Assembly (NCBI GenBank): GCA_965140765.1
Contig: OZ223308.1
Coordinates: forward strand, 744,001-808,000
Direction: 5' to 3'
Origin: Sunxiuqinia sp963678245
GTDB lineage: Bacteria; Bacteroidota; Bacteroidia; Bacteroidales; Prolixibacteraceae
Length of the DNA stretch: 64,000 nt
The notes beneath the pieces are model-generated. The model made no database searches and had not been told where the DNA came from. It was given only the letters and a program-made list of their open reading frames with translations. Position 1 is the stretch's first letter; every line of letters begins with the position of its first letter. Below, one piece after another: positions 35,234-43,860 of the stretch. The position numbers and the translations under genes were made by a program.

Positions 35234-35247
35234 TGAAAACGTTTTCA
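35234..35247. promoter_or_regulatory. LacI-family-type operator upstream of the GH28 gene
   Basis: TGAAAACGTTTTCA is a perfect 14-base palindrome with the central CG typical of LacI/CcpA-family sites (cre consensus TGWAANCGNTNWCA). It lies 64 bases before the GH28 ATG. The regulator is not in the window. Confidence 0.6.
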
Positions 35248-35310
35248 GTTGAGTATTTTTACCTTTTGCTTACGCTACTATTATAAAATTCACCTTTTAA
35301 AATTGGAAGA

Positions 35311-36909
35311 ATGAGGTACTCCTACACCTATCTGGTCTTAACTATTATTAGTTTATATCTGACTGCTTGCCAATCGTCTGTAAAAAAGGAGATATGGCAA
35401 CTAGCCCAAATTCCTACTGTTGAAGAAGTGGGCCAAGCTAATATGCCGGATGAAATTGCTCCGGTTAAAGCTTCTTTCGAAACCATTGATTTTGCAAAGC
35501 CTGTTTTTCCTGACGACACCATTCGTATTGATCTTTCAGAAAACAGAATCAATACAAATACCATTCAAGTTGCGATTAACCAATTAAGTTTGAATGGAGG
35601 CGGAACGCTGATTCTTCCTGTGGGGGAGTGGCTAAGCGGACGATTGGAGCTTAAAAGCAATGTGAATCTGCATATTCCTAAGGGCTGTACATTAAAATTC
35701 AGTGCATGGGTGAAAGATTTTCAGCCCGGTGTTTTTACTCGAATTGAAGGAGTGGAAGTCATGTCGCTGGGAGCTTGTATTTATGCGAATAATCAGCAAA
35801 ACATAGCGATTACCGGAGGTGGACAGCTGATAGGTCCGTCGGCCTCAAAAGGAGATCTCCGTGAGCGTATTGAGCGGTCTGATGTCATTGAAAATGTAGT
35901 GGCTTCCGGCTTAGCTGTTGAGCAGCGAATTTACGATGGAACACAAGAGTCGGGGAGTATTTTTCCTCCCATGTTTATTTCCCCCATCAATTGCAAAAAG
36001 GTCTACATCGAAGGTATTTCACTCGATCAAACGGCTTTCTGGAACATTGTACCTATTTATTGCAACGATGTCATTATTCGCGGTGTGAAGGTCAACTCGG
36101 TTGGAATCAAAAGGGGAGACGGCATCGACATTGAATCGAGCAGTGATGTGCTGATTGAGTACAGTACCTTGAATTGTGGCGATGACTGTTTCACCATGAA
36201 ATCGGGCAGAGGTCAAGATGGACTGCGAATTAATAAACCGACGGAAAATATAGTTGTTCGGTATTGCCTGGCACAGGAAGGGCACGGCGGAATTACCTGC
36301 GGAAGTGAAACGGCTGGCATGATTCGGAACTTGTATGTTCACGATTGCGTTTTTCAGGACACCGGAGTTGGAATACGTTTTAAAACCAGACGACCACGTG
36401 GTGGCGGCGGCGAGAACCTTATTTACGAGCGAATTCGGATGAATTTGAAGCATACCGCTTTTAAATGGGATATGCTTGGAGGGGAGTTGTACGTTGGCGA
36501 ATTAGCTCGAAGGCTCCCAGCACTTGACATTAATGAGTTAACCCCTAAATACAGCACTATTTTTGCACGCGATATCCTGATCGAAAAAGCAACTCATTTT
36601 GTCAAAGTTTATGGGATTCCGGAGTCACCACTCGAAAATTTGCAAATCGAAAACGTAGAAGCGAATTGTACCAATTTCTTCTATGCGCACGATATCGTTA
36701 ACTCATCATTTAAAAACATGAATTTAACGGCAAACGACAGCATCATTGAGCTGGTTGATGCCAGAAACATATCGTTTGAAAACATTCATTTCAATACTAC
36801 TTATGCACCCATACAGCTATCGGTAACCGGAGAATTATCGGATTCAATTTCGATCGATAATTGTACGAATATAAAGGATCAAAATTGGGTTGCTGATAAA
36901 ATGAATTAA
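35311..36909 (+). CDS. Glycoside hydrolase family 28 (polygalacturonase-like) lipoprotein
   Basis: 532 residues. Lipoprotein signal with lipobox LTAC (Cys20). From about residue 80 a right-handed parallel beta-helix. Catalytic blocks of GH28: GDGID (269-273), the Asp pair 291-292 in CGDDCFT, GHGG (324-327) and RFKT (356-359). GH28 enzymes invert and cleave galacturonan or rhamnogalacturonan backbones, exo- or endo-acting; the type cannot be told here. Lipidation suggests periplasmic or surface display. It is an orphan, more than 10 kb from the SusC/D locus, with its own LacI-type operator and terminator. Confidence 0.9.
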   Translation: MRYSYTYLVLTIISLYLTACQSSVKKEIWQLAQIPTVEEVGQANMPDEIAPVKASFETIDFAKPVFPDDTIRIDLSENRINTNTIQVAINQLSLNGGGTLILPVGEWLSGRLELKSNVNLHIPKGCTLKFSAWVKDFQPGVFTRIEGVEVMSLGACIYANNQQNIAITGGGQLIGPSASKGDLRERIERSDVIENVVASGLAVEQRIYDGTQESGSIFPPMFISPINCKKVYIEGISLDQTAFWNIVPIYCNDVIIRGVKVNSVGIKRGDGIDIESSSDVLIEYSTLNCGDDCFTMKSGRGQDGLRINKPTENIVVRYCLAQEGHGGITCGSETAGMIRNLYVHDCVFQDTGVGIRFKTRRPRGGGGENLIYERIRMNLKHTAFKWDMLGGELYVGELARRLPALDINELTPKYSTIFARDILIEKATHFVKVYGIPESPLENLQIENVEANCTNFFYAHDIVNSSFKNMNLTANDSIIELVDARNISFENIHFNTTYAPIQLSVTGELSDSISIDNCTNIKDQNWVADKMN

Positions 36910-36929
36910 TAGAATCGAATACAAAACAA

Positions 36930-36964
36930 AACAGCCGAAATCCAATTGATCCGGCTGTTTTTTT
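36930..36964 (+). terminator. Rho-independent terminator of the GH28 gene
   Basis: Stem AACAGCCG/CGGCTGTT followed by a run of seven T on the plus strand. The minus-strand flank is also T-rich, so it may serve the convergent transporter gene too. Confidence 0.85.
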
Positions 36965-36983
36965 GATTACAATATTTCGTGTT

Positions 36984-39224
36984 TTAATTGCTCAAGTCCA
37001 CAAAATCACGTTGCGACTTAATCAGGTTAACTGAGTGTAGCACCAGGTTTTTGGTTTCTTTGATGACATTGAAGAATAACAGGGAGTTACGTGTGCTCAC
37101 ATCTTTTGCTTTTATTCGCTTGATTTGCTTTTTCTCCAATTGAGTCAACCTGCCGGATAGCGACTCTTTCATTAACAAGATATCATCAAACTTCTCGTAC
37201 TGATCTTCTTTAACAATATACAAGGCAAGGTTGAAAAATTCATCAACGAGGCCAATCAATTCGGTTAATTCTTCTAATTGAACTTCGATGAATGGTTTGT
37301 GATTGTTATCCAGATGTTTGAAAAGTGGTTCGACCATGAAATTCAAGGAATGCGAAATTTCACGTTGGTAGTCAACAATCTGTACAAAACAATGTCCGCT
37401 GTCCATTGATTCTTGATGTAAAGTTTGAATCATTGGGAATACTTTGTCCTTCGCCTTTTTTACTTTCTTCTGGAACTTCTTATTCAGTTCTAAGGATTCT
37501 TTCAGGTGAGACCGGTCTTCTTTTATAAAACTATCGATACAAACGGAGAAAATCTGATTCGCATTAATGACCGTATTTAGGACTTGCTTTTTAGTTTTCT
37601 CCTTAATCATTTCTGAAACGTCAAGTTCCTCTTCTTCCTCTTCTTTTTCTTGCGCTTTTTTCTTGAAAAAGAAATAGGTTCTTCCAACCATTAGTATAGC
37701 CACTAATATAAAGATGAAGATCATAAAGTTTCCACTGATTGAAATGATCCAGGCAATGAATCCTGCAACACTAAAGGCAACCAAGGCTGTCATAAACCAA
37801 CCGCCAATTACGGTAAATACTCCGGAAATCCGGTAAACAGCACTCTCACGATCCCAAGCCCTGTCAGCTAATGAAGTACCCATAGCCACCATGAAGGTTA
37901 CATAGGTTGTTGACAGGGGTAATTTTAGTGATGTACCAATCGAAATTAGGATACTGGCAACAACCAGATTAACCGATGCCCTTATTTTATCAAAAGCGGG
38001 TTTATCCTTTTCATTTATTGCATTGCTCTCGTTCTCGGTGTTCGGAACAAAACGATTGTCCAATCCTCGAACTAAAGAGGCTGGAAGAACTTTTCGAACT
38101 CCTTTGTTAACAGTGATTGTTGTTCTTACCGCAGCTCTTGAGAAAGCTGATGAACCAAACCGCTCTTCACCTTCACTCTGTCGTGATAAGTCAACTGTTG
38201 TGGCTACAACCGAACGTGCTTTGCGAGATGTAATCAGCGTAATAATCATGATTAAACCTGCAATAAGTAGCATGTAAGTGGGGGTGGGCACTTTCCCGGT
38301 TAGCATTCCCATTTCAAAGCTGTCTGGTGCAAGTGCACCATTAGCGATCCAAGCTTTGTACGATGAAAATCCAGCCAACGGAACTCCAATGAAGTTCACC
38401 AGATCGTTTCCGGCAAAGGCCATGGCTAATCCGAAAGTACCAACCAGTACGATAATTTTCGGGATATCAATTTTGAAGATCAGGTAAAATAATTGCAGAA
38501 TAATAGTCCAGCCTACAAAGCTAACAAGTAGGATCTTAACCATATTGTTTTTGAGAAAATCTACCGTCTCAGCCGACATGAAAACGGCTCCTTTGGCTCC
38601 CTTAATAACCATGAAATAGGTCATTGCGGCAATGGCAAGTCCACCAAATGCCGAGCCGTAATATTTTAATGTTTTGTTTTGTTTAAAACTAAAGATAACC
38701 CGGGTAATGTACTGGACAATGGCACCGACTATAAAAGCGATAAATACCGAGAGTAAAATCCCGGTAATAATAGCAAGTGCCTTTTCCGAGTTAATGTATT
38801 TATGTAACTCGCTAATTGATTGACCGGCGACACTAATTTTTACGAGAGACACTGCTACAGCAGAACCCAAAAGTTCGAAAACAATTGATACCGTGGTCGA
38901 TGTTGGAAGGCCGAAGGTGTTAAATAAATCCAGCAAAATCACATCGGTGATCATTACCGCCATAAAAATCACCATGATTTCAGCAAAGAAGAACATGTCG
39001 GGATGGAAAATTCCTTTCCTGGCGACTTCCATCATACCACTGGAGAACGTAGATCCGACAAGTACGCCAAGACTGGCAACAGAAAAAATAATCCATTTGG
39101 GCGCGGCTTTTGATCCAATCGCAGAATTTAGGAAATTAACAGCATCATTGCTGACTCCAACAACCAAATCCGAAATTGCGAGTGCAAAGAGCACGATAAC
39201 AAGAATTAAATAGAATTGTTCCAT
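36984..39224 (-). CDS. pit: Pit-family inorganic phosphate transporter with C-terminal PhoU-like domain
   Basis: 746 residues. Two PiT repeats with the family motif (GVSNDAVNFLNSAIGSK near 22-38 and FAGNDLVNFIGVPLAG near 270) and about 11 transmembrane helices run to about residue 530; a charged stretch EEEEEELD leads into a roughly 200-residue helical domain resembling PhoU. Transport is low-affinity, proton- or sodium-driven phosphate uptake. A fused PhoU-like tail could let the carrier be gated by phosphate status. It diverges from phoR over a 154-base gap with a Pho-box-like repeat. Confidence 0.92.
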   Translation of the reverse strand: MEQFYLILVIVLFALAISDLVVGVSNDAVNFLNSAIGSKAAPKWIIFSVASLGVLVGSTFSSGMMEVARKGIFHPDMFFFAEIMVIFMAVMITDVILLDLFNTFGLPTSTTVSIVFELLGSAVAVSLVKISVAGQSISELHKYINSEKALAIITGILLSVFIAFIVGAIVQYITRVIFSFKQNKTLKYYGSAFGGLAIAAMTYFMVIKGAKGAVFMSAETVDFLKNNMVKILLVSFVGWTIILQLFYLIFKIDIPKIIVLVGTFGLAMAFAGNDLVNFIGVPLAGFSSYKAWIANGALAPDSFEMGMLTGKVPTPTYMLLIAGLIMIITLITSRKARSVVATTVDLSRQSEGEERFGSSAFSRAAVRTTITVNKGVRKVLPASLVRGLDNRFVPNTENESNAINEKDKPAFDKIRASVNLVVASILISIGTSLKLPLSTTYVTFMVAMGTSLADRAWDRESAVYRISGVFTVIGGWFMTALVAFSVAGFIAWIISISGNFMIFIFILVAILMVGRTYFFFKKKAQEKEEEEEELDVSEMIKEKTKKQVLNTVINANQIFSVCIDSFIKEDRSHLKESLELNKKFQKKVKKAKDKVFPMIQTLHQESMDSGHCFVQIVDYQREISHSLNFMVEPLFKHLDNNHKPFIEVQLEELTELIGLVDEFFNLALYIVKEDQYEKFDDILLMKESLSGRLTQLEKKQIKRIKAKDVSTRNSLLFFNVIKETKNLVLHSVNLIKSQRDFVDLSN

Positions 39225-39288
39225 CGTATTAGATATAAGATTGACGGAGGCAAAAATAATGCTATCAATTAACCTACCACCTCTTTTG

Positions 39289-39305
39289 TGTTAATTTAAT
39301 GTTAA
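39289..39305 (-). promoter_or_regulatory. Pho-box-like direct repeat
   Basis: On the minus strand, TTAACA-TTAAA-TTAACA: two hexamers at 11-base period, the same form as PhoP/PhoB half-sites in Firmicutes (TTAACA, N5, TTAACA). It lies in the gap between the divergent Pit transporter and phoR genes, 65 bases upstream of the transporter start. Function is inferred from pattern and location. Confidence 0.5.
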
Positions 39306-39378
39306 TGAACGGTCAAATTACTATTAATGAGCAAATGAGCAAAATTTTATTCTAATTTAGTCGCCAAACAAAACGTTT

Positions 39379-40413
39379 ATGAAGACTTATTCTCCTAGAA
39401 AGTTAGCGCTGTATTTGGCACAAGCACTTACATTGTTGACCATTTTATTTGTTGTAGTAGTTTCATTTACAGCTTTTTCAATCTGGTTGTACCTTGTATT
39501 AGTTATACTCTATTTTGCGATCGTTTATTCGCTAATTCTTTTTATTATGCGAAAATATGTTGATAACAGAATTGAGCCGATTTATAAGATTATTCGCAAA
39601 ATTCCGGTAACAGGAAAGAAAATCAAGAAGCGTGAAGATAAAATTGACATGGTTTCTACGGCGCGACAAGAAGTAGAGGAGTGGGCTAAAAATCAGACGC
39701 AGGAAATTACTCGTTTGAAAGATTTGGAGAGATACCGGAAAGAATTTGTTGGTAATGTATCGCACGAATTAAAAACTCCTATTTTTAATATTCAGGGTTA
39801 TATTTTGACTTTGCTCGAAGGTGGCATCGATGATCCGAAAGTGAATAAACTATACCTAAATAGGACGGAGAAAAGTATTGATCGGATGATTTCTATTGTG
39901 GAGGATTTAGAGTCAATTACAAAACTGGAATCCGGAGAGCTGAAGCTTAAACTGGAAAGTTTTGACTTGGTTCGCTTGGTGGATGATGTGATTGAATTGG
40001 AGCAGATGATGGCTGCAGAGCGAAAAATACAACTGAATTTTAAACGGCCTGAAAAGCCGGTAAATGTTTTAGCCGATAAAAAGCGCATTATGGAAGTGAT
40101 GACTAATCTGGTTTTAAATGGTATTAAATACGGCAAAAGAAAAGGATTCGTTAATATTTCATTTTACGACTTGAAAGAAAACCTGATGGTGGAAGTTGCC
40201 GATGATGGTTTGGGAATAGATAGCAAACATTTACCTCGTATTTTTGAGCGTTTTTACCGGGCCGATAAGTCACGTTCCAGAGAACAAGGAGGAACCGGGC
40301 TTGGTTTATCAATTGTAAAGCATATTATTGAGGCACACGAACAAACAATAAATGTTAAGTCTTCGGTGGACGAAGGAACAACTTTTACTTTCACGCTTGA
40401 AAAAGCCAAATGA
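39379..40413 (+). CDS. phoR: PhoR-like sensor histidine kinase
   Basis: 344 residues. Two N-terminal transmembrane helices (about 12-34 and 38-58) with almost no periplasmic loop, a short linker lacking an obvious PAS domain, then HisKA with His129 in NVSHELKTP and a full GHKL ATPase domain (N box MTNLVLNGIKYG, G1 VADDGLGID, F box FERFYRADKS, G2 GGTGLGLSIV). Partner response regulator follows after 96 bases. Divergent placement from a phosphate transporter supports the PhoR call; the absence of a sensing loop fits PhoR-type kinases that read the transporter state. Confidence 0.88.
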   Translation: MKTYSPRKLALYLAQALTLLTILFVVVVSFTAFSIWLYLVLVILYFAIVYSLILFIMRKYVDNRIEPIYKIIRKIPVTGKKIKKREDKIDMVSTARQEVEEWAKNQTQEITRLKDLERYRKEFVGNVSHELKTPIFNIQGYILTLLEGGIDDPKVNKLYLNRTEKSIDRMISIVEDLESITKLESGELKLKLESFDLVRLVDDVIELEQMMAAERKIQLNFKRPEKPVNVLADKKRIMEVMTNLVLNGIKYGKRKGFVNISFYDLKENLMVEVADDGLGIDSKHLPRIFERFYRADKSRSREQGGTGLGLSIVKHIIEAHEQTINVKSSVDEGTTFTFTLEKAK

Positions 40414-40509
40414 AAGTAGTAATTTGCCTGTGATTTGAGATTTTAATCGTTTATTAACACATTTTCTAAGCTCTAATTCTACTTTTAGCAGCAGATAAGT
40501 TTTACCATT

Positions 40510-41208
40510 ATGAGTGATACGAAGTACAAAATTTTACTGGTCGACGACGAAGTCGATATTTTAGAATTTATTAGCTATAATCTTGAAAAAGAAGGTTACA
40601 AAGTTTATACGGCTCAAAATGGGTTGGAAGCTATCAAAGTGGCTGAGAAGAAAACTCCCGATTTGATTATTCTGGATGTGATGATGCCGGAAATGGATGG
40701 AATTGCAGCCTGCGAAGAAATTCGTAAAATACCGTCGTTAAATAGTGTAGTCATTGCCTTTTTAACTGCACGGGGTGAAGATTATTCGCAAATTGCAGGA
40801 TTCGAGGCAGGAGCAGACGATTATATTACCAAGCCCATTCGCCCAAAAGTTTTGGTTAGCCGGGTTAAAGCATTGTTAAAACGTACAGGTGGAGTTGCAC
40901 CTGATCAAGTTGTTGAAAATTCGACCACCATAACTATTGGTGATTTGGTTATTGATAAAGAGCGTTACCTGATTAATACCAGAGGTCAGGAAATGATTCT
41001 TCCTCGAAAAGAGTTTGAATTGCTTTCATTATTGGTTTCGAAACCTGGGAAAGTGTTTACCCGCGAAGAAATCTACTATTCGGTTTGGGGTGAAAATGTT
41101 GTCGTGGGAGACCGCACAATTGACGTTCATATTCGTAAATTGAGAGAAAAAATCGGGAACGATCATATAAAAACGTTGAAAGGTATTGGCTATAAGTTTG
41201 TCGAATAG
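40510..41208 (+). CDS. phoB: PhoB-like response regulator (OmpR/PhoB family)
   Basis: 232 residues: receiver domain (1-125; acidic pair Asp12-Asp13, phosphoacceptor Asp56, Lys in YITKP) and C-terminal winged helix (about 135-232, with RKEFELLSLLVSKPGKVFTRE and GDRTIDVHIRKLREKIG). It would bind direct-repeat sites when phosphorylated by the upstream kinase; the TTAACA repeat upstream of the kinase is a candidate target. Confidence 0.9.
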   Translation: MSDTKYKILLVDDEVDILEFISYNLEKEGYKVYTAQNGLEAIKVAEKKTPDLIILDVMMPEMDGIAACEEIRKIPSLNSVVIAFLTARGEDYSQIAGFEAGADDYITKPIRPKVLVSRVKALLKRTGGVAPDQVVENSTTITIGDLVIDKERYLINTRGQEMILPRKEFELLSLLVSKPGKVFTREEIYYSVWGENVVVGDRTIDVHIRKLREKIGNDHIKTLKGIGYKFVE

Positions 41209-41217
41209 CACGAACAG

Positions 41218-41250
41218 AATCCCTTAGAAATAAGGGATTTTTTATTTCTT
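41218..41250 (+). terminator. Rho-independent terminator of phoR-phoB
   Basis: Stem AATCCCTTA/TAAGGGATT with a four-base loop, followed by a T-rich tract, nine bases after the phoB stop. Confidence 0.8.
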
Positions 41251-41254
41251 TCTG

Positions 41255-41262
41255 TAACTTTG
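41255..41262 (+). promoter_or_regulatory. -7 promoter box of the SPOR lipoprotein (TAACTTTG)
   Basis: TAnnTTTG ending 18 bases before ATG 41281; an earlier in-frame start at 41260 would lie within it. Confidence 0.5.
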
Positions 41263-41280
41263 TTTAAAAGCTCGTTGAAT

Positions 41281-41685
41281 ATGAAACTACAATACCTGTT
41301 CGTATTATTGCTTATCATGGTTGTTGCATGCAAAACCAAGGAAAAGAAGCAAGATTTGCAAGTGGAAGTTAGTCCTCAGGATACCGTACAAGTTGTGGAA
41401 TCTCCTGAGCCACCTCCCCCTCCAGAGGAAGAAATTGACATGGGGGTCAACCTGGACGACAAATACTTTTTGGTTGTTGATGTGTACACTGTAAAGGAAT
41501 TTGCTGAAAGTTGGAACAAGGAATACCAAAAGCAAGGTTTTAAATCGGCTGTTATTATGCGTAATGAAGATGGCTATTACCGTTTAGCTGTTCAATCTTT
41601 TAATGATTTTGAATTAGCTCAAAACGCGCTTAAGGTGCTTCGTCAGGAAGAGGATTTTAAGGATGCCTGGATTGATTATAGATAA
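41281..41685 (+). CDS. SPOR-domain lipoprotein
   Basis: 134 residues. Signal with lipobox VVAC (Cys17), a Pro/Glu-rich spacer (EPPPPPEEE near 42-50), and a C-terminal SPOR-like fold (about 57-134: KYFLVVDVYTV, GYYRLAVQSFNDFELAQNAL, DAWIDY). SPOR domains bind denuded septal peptidoglycan, so a role in cell division or wall remodelling is likely. Its tail overlaps the convergent gene by ten bases. Confidence 0.8.
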   Translation: MKLQYLFVLLLIMVVACKTKEKKQDLQVEVSPQDTVQVVESPEPPPPPEEEIDMGVNLDDKYFLVVDVYTVKEFAESWNKEYQKQGFKSAVIMRNEDGYYRLAVQSFNDFELAQNALKVLRQEEDFKDAWIDYR

Positions 41686-42287
41686 ATAATGATCAGGTAA
41701 TTCACCATGAACCCGAGAAAAAAGCCGGCATAAATTTGTAGTTGGCTGTGTTTTTTCAAGATTAAACGGGCAGTTCCAAGTATTCCGGCCAAAATAATTA
41801 AGCCGCATAATAGCATAGAACTATTAATACCCATGCGAAATGATAAGGCAATCACAGCGCCAATAAGCCCTCCGATACCTGCCATGTGATTGCTAATTTT
41901 CCATTTCATGGATATCAGTAACAGCATAGTGATGATGAGGATTGTGGCGAGCAAAAAGACACGATAGATTGGGTAAACATCCAGCCGCCCTAAGTAGTAA
42001 TAGCCCAGATAGTAATAAATAGCACTCATAAAAAGCGGGAGAACCCGATCGGTGCTCTTGCTCATCGTCGCGTCAAAATGCTTGTTAAACGAAAGCAGTC
42101 CTAAGCTTAATACCGGAAGTAGAAAAGTGCTTAAAAAGATAATAATAAGCAGGAACTTTTTACCCTCAAAGCTCATCATCGAGAAATAGAAACCGGAATT
42201 CATGAGCAATAGAAAGCCCAGTGTAGGAATTATCAATGGATGAAAAACCAAGGAAAAGAATTGGGCGATGGCTTGCTTTGCATTCAT
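41676..42287 (-). CDS. PAP2-like polytopic membrane protein
   Basis: 203 residues with about six transmembrane helices. Remnants of the PAP2 phosphatase motifs can be read: K-STDRVLP (about 76-84), SNHMAGIGG (about 131-139) and ARLILKKHSQLQIYAGF near 172-188, but the first lacks the full KxxxxxxRP form and the second reads SNH instead of SGH. It is either a divergent lipid phosphatase, such as for undecaprenyl pyrophosphate or phosphatidylglycerophosphate, or a non-catalytic relative. It starts 19 bases after the rpoN stop in the same direction, so likely co-transcribed. Confidence 0.65.
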   Translation of the reverse strand: MNAKQAIAQFFSLVFHPLIIPTLGFLLLMNSGFYFSMMSFEGKKFLLIIIFLSTFLLPVLSLGLLSFNKHFDATMSKSTDRVLPLFMSAIYYYLGYYYLGRLDVYPIYRVFLLATILIITMLLLISMKWKISNHMAGIGGLIGAVIALSFRMGINSSMLLCGLIILAGILGTARLILKKHSQLQIYAGFFLGFMVNYLIIIYL

Positions 42288-42306
42288 AGTGTAGTCGTTA
42301 TAATTT

Positions 42307-43752
42307 CTACAATTCCTTTCTTAGACGTGCAACCGGAATTCCCAGTTGCTCACGATATTTAGCAACGGTACGCCGGGCAATCGGATACGATTTTTCTTTC
42401 AGTATTTTGGCCAGCCGATCATCCGTCAATGGTTTTCGCTTGTCTTCTTTCGAAATACATTCTCCCAAGATGTTTTTAATCTCCCTGGTCGAGACTTCTT
42501 CTCCGGTATCTTTTTGCATACCTTCTGAAAAGAAATATTTCAATGCATAAATGCCAAAGTGTGTTTGAATGTATTTGCTATTCGAAACTCTGGAAATCGT
42601 AGAGATATCCAAGCCTGTTCGGTCGGCAATATCTTTCAGAATCATCGGACGTAGCTTGGTCTCTTCCCCTTCTTTAAAGTATTCTTTTTGGAAGTCAATA
42701 ATTTCTGACATGGTTAAAATCAAAGTCTGCTGGCGCTGCTTGATAGCATCAATAAACCATTTGGCCGAGTCCAGCTTTTGTTTGACGAATTGGACGGCAT
42801 CTTTTTGGTTCTTCGAAGCGTTCTTTTTATTGTCGGTATAGCCTCTAATCATGTCCATGTAAGTGTTGTTCATCCTCAGGTCAGGAACATTGCGCTGATT
42901 CAGTGTCAGGATCAGTTCTCCATCTACATTGTCGAGAATGAAGTCGGGTACAATGACTTGGTTCGACTGGTTGTTCGGATTATTAATTGAGCCACCGGGT
43001 TTCGGATTTAGCTTCAGAATCTCATTCAACGCTTCTTTTAGTTGGTCCTCCGAAATCTCATACTTATGAATGATTTTATCATAGTGTTTTTTGGTAAATT
43101 CTTCAAAGTTTTCTTCCAATATTCGGGAGGCCAGCAGGGTCGATTCATTCCCCTTTTTACGTTGAATTTGAAGCAACAAACACTCTTGCAGCGAACGCGC
43201 GCCAACTCCGGCTGGATCAAAGTCCTGAATGGTTCCCAGTATCTCTTCCAGATCCTCTTCTGAAACGTTCATATTCATCGTAAAAGCCAGATCGTCGCAA
43301 ATCGACATCAAATCTCTTCGCAAATAACCATCTTCATCAATATTTCCGATAATGTATTCCGCCAGCTTTTTTTGCTCGCCATCCAGATCGGTAAGGCCGA
43401 GCTGCTCAGTAAGAGACTCATAAAAGCTTGTTCCGGTACTAAAAGGGACATCAGGTTGTTTATCGTCTTTCGAATAGTTACTGGTGTTTAGTTTATAAGT
43501 CGGGATTTCATCATCTTCGATGTAGTCTTCAAGTGAAAATTCATCACTTTCGGCATCGCTGCTTTCCGACTCTTCGCTTTGATCAATCGGCTCATCATCA
43601 AGCATTTCAAGAACCGGATTTTCTTCCAGTTCTTTCTTTATGCGTTGTTCCAGCTGCATCGTAGGTATTTCCAGAAGCTTGATCACCTGAATTTGTTGAG
43701 GAGAAAGTTTCTGCAATAGCTTTTGCTGTAAACTTAGTTTCTGAGATGGCAT
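42307..43752 (-). CDS. rpoN: RNA polymerase sigma-54 factor
   Basis: 481 residues. N-terminal Gln-rich region I (LQQKLLQKLSPQQIQVIKLL, the activator-interacting segment), acidic region II (about 55-85), the core-binding and HTH region, and the C-terminal RpoN box ARRTVAKYRE that reads the -24 element. It needs AAA+ enhancer-binding activators, none of which is in this window. Confidence 0.97.
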   Translation of the reverse strand: MPSQKLSLQQKLLQKLSPQQIQVIKLLEIPTMQLEQRIKKELEENPVLEMLDDEPIDQSEESESSDAESDEFSLEDYIEDDEIPTYKLNTSNYSKDDKQPDVPFSTGTSFYESLTEQLGLTDLDGEQKKLAEYIIGNIDEDGYLRRDLMSICDDLAFTMNMNVSEEDLEEILGTIQDFDPAGVGARSLQECLLLQIQRKKGNESTLLASRILEENFEEFTKKHYDKIIHKYEISEDQLKEALNEILKLNPKPGGSINNPNNQSNQVIVPDFILDNVDGELILTLNQRNVPDLRMNNTYMDMIRGYTDNKKNASKNQKDAVQFVKQKLDSAKWFIDAIKQRQQTLILTMSEIIDFQKEYFKEGEETKLRPMILKDIADRTGLDISTISRVSNSKYIQTHFGIYALKYFFSEGMQKDTGEEVSTREIKNILGECISKEDKRKPLTDDRLAKILKEKSYPIARRTVAKYREQLGIPVARLRKEL

Positions 43753-43781
43753 ATTGTAATTATTTCTTCTTATTTCTATAA

Positions 43782-43789
43782 CAAATATA
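43782..43789 (-). promoter_or_regulatory. -7 promoter box of rpoN (TATATTTG)
   Basis: TAnnTTTG on the minus strand, 29 bases before the rpoN ATG. Confidence 0.45.
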
Positions 43790-43803
43790 ACCTTTGTTAC
43801 CTA

Positions 43804-43834
43804 AAAGAGGTTGACTATTGTGGTCAACCTCTTT
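43804..43834 (-). terminator. Terminator hairpin after asnS
   Basis: Perfect 12-base stem AAAGAGGTTGAC/GTCAACCTCTTT with a seven-base loop, 26 bases past the asnS stop. The best T run is on the plus-strand side; on minus only the stem end is T-rich, so direction is ambiguous. Confidence 0.55.
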
Positions 43835-43860
43835 ATATTTTTTTAGTTTTTAATGTTTTT

